DNA from: Eudromia elegans
Lineage: Eukaryota; Chordata; Aves; Tinamiformes; Tinamidae
Length of the DNA: 64,000 bases
Assembly (NCBI GenBank): GCA_003342815.1
Contig: PTEX01000311.1
Location: forward strand, 308,027-372,026
Reading direction: 5' to 3'
In this document: positions 57,473-64,000 of the stretch, in pieces
How positions within the stretch are numbered: the first letter of the stretch is position 1
Layout: every line of letters begins with the position of its first letter
Made by a program: the position numbers and the translations under genes
Notes under the pieces: model-generated
Seen by the model: the letters and a program-made list of their open reading frames with translations, nothing else
Database searches by the model: none
Told to the model about the DNA's origin: nothing

Positions 57473-59205
57473 GGTAAAAGAAGAAAGGAAATGAACTTCA
57501 GCAAATACACCATTAATTAATAAATGTTACTTATGACTACTTGAGGGAGAAATAATGGGAGTTAAGCAAAACCTATAGACAGGGAAGATACATCCGGCAA
57601 GTACGGAGCTGCGAGCGGCGTTGTTCGCTTTCTCCCTGAATAAGGCCAGCAGCGGAGCGCGTTTAAATACTGGTTGGTTGCTTTAAGCTGAAAAACACTA
57701 ATAGGGAATTCCAGGCAAAAACTGTAAACTCTGAGGACTGATACGAAGGCTGCATTTTTCCCCCCGATAATGGTTTTCTAGCAGGCGTTTTCTCAGGGCC
57801 GGATCCCGAGCCGGGAGGTTGCTGGAGCCCGTACAGGCTCATGCCGGGTGAAGCATCAGCTGGAAAAGAGCTGTGTCTGGACACTGCTGTGGATCAGGAT
57901 GGGATTGATCCCTTTCGGACCAGGACGTAGTGCTGGTGCTGTCTGGGACTTGGGGGGCTTTTCTATCCATGAGGCAGGGGGACGATAGGTGTAAGTTGAC
58001 CCATTTCCACCCCGCATATATGCTAAGGTCTACAGCAGAAACCAGGTTGAATTTATTTAAAAAAAAAAAAAAAAAAGAGAGAGAAAAAAAAAAGAATGTA
58101 TAAAAAGTGGTTTTGGTGGGATTTCCATTATTTATGAGCTGACTAAGTAAGAAATACCACAGGAGCCGCTCTGCGCTTGCCGGCGTCGTCGCAGCTCTTC
58201 ACAGAAATCAGAGCAAGCCGACGGGGTTGCTGAAAACAAGCCTGATTTCGATGACAAAGAGAGGTTGGATTCGCCTCTTTTCTGCGTCACCGCGGTGGCG
58301 ACGTGTGACAGGGCTGAAGAATGGGGCCTCCCTTGGGGTTGTCACTTCTCGGGGGCTGCTCCTGTCCTGCTCTTCAGGCTTTTGGACTCGGGAAACTGGA
58401 TCTGGGCAAATTAGTGGCCTTTTAATTTGTGTGCTCAGGTTGTCCACACCCAAACGCGGCGGCTCGTCTGCATTCTGCTTTGCAATAGTCAAAGATTCGG
58501 GAAACCAATGGTCGTGGAGGTGCTTTTTCTTTAAGAATATCCCTGAAAAGGCATTAGCTCCAGATTCTTTCTTACTAAACTTTTTTTTCTTTGATGATTG
58601 TTTCCTCGAAGGCAGCAATTGTTTTCTGCTAACAGCAGGATTGACATTTTGGCTTAACGTTGTGCCATTTTAATCATTTTAGCCCCAACTGACATTGTGG
58701 CTTCTATTGGAAGCCGCTGGTGTGCTTGCAAGTTATTTTGTTTCTTGGTTAGGTTCCTACTGGACATTTCTCAGCTACTTGCAGTCACTTGTGCAAAGCA
58801 TATGCACCAGGAGCAGATGCGTGAATTAATAAAGCTCAAGAATGCTTAAAACTTAATTCTGAACAATTCCTCACAAGTGCAGTCTGTGGTTTTGCTGAAG
58901 GCCTTTCCAAAGGAAAGTGGGATGATTATTGCAGTGGAGATTGTTGGCTATGAGGTGCAGGAGGGGCACTCGGTGTGGAGGAGCCTGACGTGGTTGCGTT
59001 TTGGTCTTGTAGCTGTGCAATGCCTGGTGGTGTGCCAGCAACTGGTACTTGCTTACCCTGGTTTGCAGTGCATCAATCTTCTCCCCTCTGGTTAACGCAG
59101 GGGATGGCAGGCAATCTTGGTGCAGCGTTTCTGAGCAAAGTACTTTTATTTTTTTAACCCGTTTACATTTATTTTGGTTGCTCTTGAGTCTTCTGTACTG
59201 ACAAT
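57473..59205. other. Mixed sequence, no gene recognised
   Basis: Poly(A)/GA run at 58059-58092. Overlapping 148- and 136-codon frames on opposite strands at 58208-58673, neither recognised. Confidence 0.5.
58059..58076. repeat. Poly(A) tract, 18 nt, with GA repeat
   Basis: Eighteen A followed by GAGAGAGA and a second A-run to about 58092. Confidence 0.95.
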
Positions 59206-59414
59206 AGAAGAAAAAGAAAAGAAAAGAGAAGGGAAAAGAAAAGGGAAAAGAAGGGAAAAGAGAAGGGAAAAGAGGGGAAAAGAAGGGAAAAGAAAAGGGA
59301 AAAGAAAAGGGAAAAGAAGGGAAAAGAGAAGGGAAGAGAAAAGGGAAAAGAGAAAAGAAGGGAAAAGAGAAGGAAAGGAAAAGGAAAGGAAAAGGAAAGG
59401 AAAAGGAAAAGGAA
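59206..59414. repeat. 209-nt uninterrupted polypurine tract (GGGAAAAGAA-type)
   Basis: Every base from 59206 to 59414 on the plus strand is A or G. It is built from variants of GGGAAAAGAA and GGGAAAAGAG, grading into AAAAGGAAAGG units at the right end. Repeats of this kind expand by slippage and can form intramolecular triplex (H-DNA). The long minus-strand open frames over it, rich in Phe, Ser, Pro and Leu, are products of the repeat and not genes. Confidence 0.95.
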
Positions 59415-60949
59415 CTACAGGCCAGGGAGGATAACATTGAAATGAGAGCACATGAACCTGAGCAGCTCAGTTAATTACCCAGGAAGGTCTAGACTGTGAA
59501 ATCCTCTGACAGCCCGACATCTCTTTCCCACTAAATTCGTGTTCGCCAAAGCCCAACTCGACATCACACAAGAAAACCCTCCTCCCCGCCGTGTTGGACA
59601 TACTCTCCCTCCGCAAGATCCGCACAGAAATACTCAATGCCCTGTTTGCGGTGGGAAATCGGGTGGCTTTGCACAGACTAGCTGTTTCCTTCACTTTTCC
59701 CCTTATGCGCAATGTTTTTCCTCTCTTATTGAAAGTTTTAAAGCTTCGGTTGGCCCCTGCCCTTCTGCATTAGACCAAGGGCAGCCCCTTCGTAGACACT
59801 GGCAGGACCGAGAGCTGCTGTGGGGCTCCCGGCCACCCCCCAAGGCAGCTCCGAGCTGCTCGCCTGGCTTCTCCCCTGCCCTCTCCCTGCCCGCCCTGCA
59901 CTGGCCAAGCTGCTTGCACCCTCCTCTTCCTCAGCCCTTCTTCCACAGTTTGGCCTGGGGCAGCAAGGGTGTCTTGAGTTGCTCTTGCTGATGGGCCAGC
60001 TGGAATTTCTCTGAATTCCCAAATAGAGTCAACCAAATTGCTTTTAAAAACTGGAGGCTGCTTTGCAACACTTCTGTCATTCTGCAAATACTTACAGGTT
60101 TGGTTCCAAATTGGGTGGGGAAAGAAAACAGAGTCAGAGTCAAATATAGATTTTTTTTTTTTTTTTTTTTTTTTTTCCATAAAATAGAGCATGAAGGATT
60201 GGCTCTCCCATCCAATCAGCACAGCTTTTATGTATTTGTGACTAGGAAAGAACCTTGAAAATAAGTTGATGGCAGCCCTGCCTACAGCTCGGCAGCTTAA
60301 GATGCTTTGCCAAGGTGTGGGAGATGTTGGGTTCAAAGTCCTGCCCTAGCGGAGCCATCGCTTGGTTTGACTGGATGGCTTGGCCCTGAGTGAGGGAGAT
60401 GACTCCCAGGCTGTTTCGTTTTGAGGGCTAAGCCAGCATTAATTGCCTCTTTGGAGATGTCCCACTTCATATTAAAACAGAGGAAGAGAAGGAGCAAAGG
60501 AGACTGATTTTAACCATGGTGCTTAGGACTTGCGTGGGTGACGGGACAATCTCTGGCGCAAGGAAGGTTGAATGTTTTGTGCAAAGGGGGATATAAGGAC
60601 AGGAAAGATAGAAACCTCCCCAGCTATAATGTGACTGCCGCGGGCTGCTGATTGCTTGTAGGAGACAGGCAGGGGATGGAGGTCCCCTCTGGTCTCCTGG
60701 AGCTCGGAGAGAGACGCTCGCTCCACATCAGGGCTCCTCAGTCTGGTCTGGAACCACAAGAAACTTTTGCTTCTTGAAACAAATAAAAAGAGGGTTTTTT
60801 TAAAGCCATTCCTGTCCAGATCTACGGGAAATGGCAGAGAGAAACAGAGTGGAAGAGAGCTGGTGTTTTCTTTTGCTTGCTTGTGTATCATGGTGCTTGG
60901 ACCTTGGATCAAAGAAAGGTTAAGATGCATCACTCGATGCTGAACTGCA
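59415..60949. other. Mixed sequence, no gene recognised
   Basis: Poly(T) at 60151-60176. Frames of up to 188 codons (60336-59770 minus) run through the poly(T) as lysine runs and are not credible. Confidence 0.5.
60151..60176. repeat. Poly(T) tract, 26 nt
   Basis: Twenty-six consecutive T on the plus strand. No retrogene body or polyadenylation signal is recognisable in the flank. Confidence 0.95.
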
Positions 60950-61360
60950 CACTAAAAGAAGGGGAAAGATGAACCCTTCACTTGCTTTGCTGCTTCTTAC
61001 AAGTGTCTATAACAAAATGTTTTGTTTCAGGTCTTTGGAACAATTCATTTTGAAGCTAAACACGTTTTCATTTGTTTCATTCAGTTTTGCATGAAACAAC
61101 CACTTAAATCTAGATCAGACTGACCTAAGGATCTTTTCCCTTCCAAAATTTACATATACTACAACTGTCGAGTCTCTCATTCTCTTAAAGCTGTGCCCAC
61201 AAACAGCCTTTTGTCTTTACAAGGGAAAGCAACCCTAGGTTTGAAGTGCTGCGTGACAGCCCTTTTGAAGGATGCTCGTCTGAAGGGGGCTATAAGTACC
61301 CAGAAAATGTAAAAAATTAAATCATTCTGTTCTATTTAGTATTGTTAAAAATATATATAT
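60950..61360. other. AT-rich candidate conserved non-coding block
   Basis: Complex sequence with repeated TTTTGTTTCAGG/TTCATTTGTTTCATT elements and a short TA run at 61352. No long frame. Confidence 0.22.
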
Positions 61361-62499
61361 ATCCTTTGGGTGGGTTTCAGTTGCATCCTTAGTTTCGCTG
61401 TGCAGAAATCTGAGGGGTTGAGGTGACTTGTGAGGAAAGGAGATGGGGCAAAGAGCTACAGTCTCCTGGTTTGGGCCAAGCGTTCAAAGATTAATGTGGA
61501 AAAGAAGGTTTAAGACCTGAAAGTTTAAGACTTCACCTCCTTCTAGGTGTCTGAGCAGAGCCTTGGTCTTGCTGGATGGAATGGTTGTGGAGCCTCCTGG
61601 CATGCCGACTTTTCCCCCTTCTCTTCATTCCTCTTCTGTTTCAGCCTGTTTTTCCCTTTAAAAATGTCTCTCAGAATACTAGCAGTCCTCAGTAGCCTTC
61701 ATTTTTTAAAGTGAAATATGCAACAGATGGTTACGCCGGTATGACACAATATTTTTTCTCACTGGAGGAAAAAAAAAAAATAAAATTGGCCAACGTTGAA
61801 ACTCTATTTTACATCAACCAAAGAGGTGTAAAATGCTGCCAAATTTGAGAGCGTTTTCCCATATTTCTGCCTTGGCTTTGCTCGGTCGCGGATGACGAGG
61901 CAAGGCGCGCAGAGTGCAAAGTCAGCTCTGGGCTCGCTGGGAAGGGGCTGAAATGTCCCTTGGACTGGAGTCGTCTCAAGCTGGGCAGGAACGCTCCTCC
62001 TCCTCCTACGGAAGCCACGCGCTGTTTCTTCCCTCTGCTCCTGAATTATCAGTCAGGCGGAAGCCTCAAATCCCTTAAAATTCCATCCCACGAAGGCCCG
62101 TGTCGGTGGAGCCCTCTGCAAGAGCGCGGTGGCGCGCGGGAAGCGCGCGAGGAGCGTTGGCACGGCTAGGACAAAGCCCCGAGAGGACCAAGAGCAGGAG
62201 GGCGACCGTTGTGCAAAACGGCTTGCTCGGCAGCCCCCCGTTCCTAATAATCCCGGTGCTTTTTCCAGGAGTCATTCCGGACCCCAACTCTTGGTATCGA
62301 ACACGGAAGTCATTACACGTGTAGATAGCCTTAATTCGCCTTCGTGTGAGTTAAAGCTGGATGCCAGTTTAACTTATGTGCTCTCTTCCCCTAAATGCTT
62401 TTATAGATTATTTTTTTTTCCTTTTTTTTTGGGTCTTTTGAAGATCAGGGGTAAGAGCATCCCTGGAATATGATAAGAAAGCGCGTGTCGCTGGTTGTG
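61361..62499. other. Mixed sequence, no gene recognised
   Basis: Unique sequence with an A-rich run near 61768-61785, T-runs at 62407-62430 and the CpG-dense block at 62100-62275. Frames up to 114 codons are unrecognised. Confidence 0.5.
62100..62275. promoter_or_regulatory. Short CpG-dense block
   Basis: About 20 CpG in about 175 bp, including GCGCGCGGGAAGCGCGCGAG. No exon recognised. Confidence 0.35.
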
Positions 62500-62800
62500 G
62501 CTGATTGCACTTTTTTGTGTGTAATGAAGAGCTTGCTACTTGTGAGCAGGGAGAGGGTTTAATGAATCGCAAGAGTACATAATTTATTGTAGAACGTATT
62601 CCACACATATTTCAGAGCAAATTCCATGGAAAATGTATGTGAGCCCTATTTCTATGAATCAGACTCTCGGAATATTTCCTTAGAAACAGCTTGTTCTACG
62701 TTTTTATAAAGGAGCTGCAGCATTTATAGAGCACTATTGAATTAACATTTTGTGGTTAAAAATGCAGCCCGAGAAATTAAAATGATATTTGAAACATAAA
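62500..62800. other. AT-rich candidate conserved non-coding block
   Basis: Complex AT-rich DNA with ATAATTTATTGTAGAACG near 62579 and TATAGAGCACTATTGAATTA near 62725. No long frame and no repeat signature. Confidence 0.28.
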
Positions 62801-64000
62801 TCCTGCGTGCTAACAACTATCGGCGTAAGAGCCAGCCAGAATCAACAGACAGAGCTTGTTTTCTACAGGGCCCTTTCTGGAGACCAGTTCTCAAAAAAAC
62901 ATCTGTGCAAATGCAGAAGGAGGGGGAAAAAAAAAGGCAAGGAAAAAAAAAAAAAAGCCCCAACAGGAATAGAAGCCATCAGTGGTTAGGTGTGTTATAA
63001 ATACATTATTACTTCATTGTAATGGCATACAGGCCTTGGCTAGACTGCAGGGTGACCTCACTCGCTGTCAGGGCTCCGCTCGCCGTCGGAGCAGCTCCAT
63101 GGCCCTTTGCCCGTGCTGGCCCTGCTCGCGTTGGGCTGGGGAATGGGGTGGCTGGAGGCCCGGCTGGGTGTTTGGCTCTATTTGGGGTCTGCCTTTGGTT
63201 GTTGTTTTTAAGTTACATCCGCTTGGGAACGGCGGGTTTCCAGCGCTCCGGTCGCTTGCTGAGGTGTCCTCGGGATGAGCTCGGCTCGAGGGCGCGCTTC
63301 CTGAAGGCATCCGCGCGCGGCAGATCCGGGTCCGTGCTGCCAAGCACTGGCTGGTGATGGCGGGCTGCAGGCAAACCTCTTCCCAAAACATGGGACATCC
63401 GTCCTCCTTAAGATCGACGTGCGCCTTGTCTTGGGTGCTCCCAGTCCTTCCCGGGCGTCCTCGCAACGTGGTCCCCGTGCCTGCTGTGCCTGCTGGGCTG
63501 ATCCACAACGCCCCAAGCATGGAGCTGCTCTCCATGGCCCCGGCTTCAACCCCTGCCTCAAGATTTGCAAAAGCCTCCAGGGGATCGTGCAGTCAAAACA
63601 CAATCCTCTTCCTTAAGTCCTTCCTTAAGACCTTTCCCAGCTTAGCCCCCTAATTATGTAGGGCGGCAAGGTCTAAATCCAGACTCCGGTGGCCTCCGTT
63701 TGGGACACTGGGTCAACCAAATGGGGACACTTTGCATCTCTGGGGACGCTGAGAGCCAACAAAACATGTCCCACCAACCTGGCTTCCCTGGGACCTTTGG
63801 TTGGGAGCCTGTTGCCTCCGCATGTTTTTCCTCTGGATGAAGCTGAGCCAGCTCGCAAGAATAATTGGAATTAATGTGACTGTTACTAGCACAAGAAGAA
63901 TAATGAGAAAATAAAAAGCAAGGATAACCTGAAGATGCCAGCAGTGAAAGTTACCAGAAATGAAATATCCTCTCGTCTTGGAGCTGGGACCTTGCGGAGC
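62801..64000. other. Mixed sequence, no gene recognised
   Basis: A-rich runs at 62920-62956, a possible old repeat head at 62991-63060, then GC-richer DNA to the window end. A 155-codon minus frame (63535-63068) is unrecognised. Confidence 0.5.
62991..63060 (+). repeat. Possible head of the same old repeat family as at 5260
   Basis: ATTATTACTTCATTGTAATG, GCATACAGGCCTTGGCTAGA and CAGGGTG resemble the upstream part of the repeat described at 5260-5355 (attattacttgtattgcaatagcacctagaggcc). The match is short and suggestive only. Confidence 0.27.

Noticed and set aside
58871-59451. Phe/Ser/Pro/Leu-rich long minus-strand frames
   Set aside because: Pure translation of the polypurine repeat.
60151-60340. 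Antisense retrogene with poly(T) at 60151
   Set aside because: No polyadenylation signal or gene body recognisable on the minus strand.
1-64000. CRISPR arrays, bacterial operons, tRNA or rRNA genes, LTR retroviruses
   Set aside because: No regular spacer-repeat array, no Shine-Dalgarno-led gene series, no tRNA A/B-box pair, no rRNA segment and no LTR pair or retroviral gag/pol/env signature was seen.

Overview
This is a piece of eukaryotic, almost certainly sauropsid and most likely avian, nuclear DNA. No operons, no bacterial-style gene packing and no continuous conserved gene are present. The diagnostic item is a long 5'-truncated CR1 (chicken repeat 1) LINE on the minus strand at about 35543-37440. 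It has the CR1 tail of ATTCTATG-type octamers and an uninterrupted reverse-transcriptase frame. Overall repeat density is low and there is no Alu- or L1-like sequence, which fits a bird better than a mammal. Crocodile or turtle cannot be formally excluded.

Layout. Positions 1-35500 are mostly unique sequence: GC-richer stretches alternate with AT-rich blocks of 200-550 bp that look like candidate conserved non-coding elements (about 1690-1915, 15885-16260, 21540-22085, 27030-27300, 29395-29760, 34470-34790). Eroded relics of old amniote retroposons are scattered through it: MIR/L2-like pieces at 2731-2790, 9023-9110 and 31961-32026, and other old interspersed-repeat fragments at 5260-5355 and 23006-23130. 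CpG islands lie at 11587-11976 and 29929-30303. The CR1 copy occupies 35543-37440. Positions 37441-64000 continue the same pattern: CpG-dense islands (38451-38725, 43040-43260, 56698-57080), an L2/MIR-like tail (42486-42545), an old LINE C-terminal fragment (about 43743-44115, minus), a much older CR1 3' end in plus orientation (about 51650-51958), a 209-nt pure polypurine tract (59206-59414), and AT-rich candidate elements (48590-48930, 54450-55060, 57100-57480, 60950-61360, 62500-62800).

The only protein-coding potential I can defend is the retrotransposon reverse transcriptase. None of the other open frames resembles a protein family I recognise, and I saw no convincing exon bounded by splice sites. 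I read the window as an intergenic or intronic regulatory landscape, with transposon relics of at least two ages and several CpG islands that could be promoters of unrecognised transcripts. No coordinated gene system is visible.
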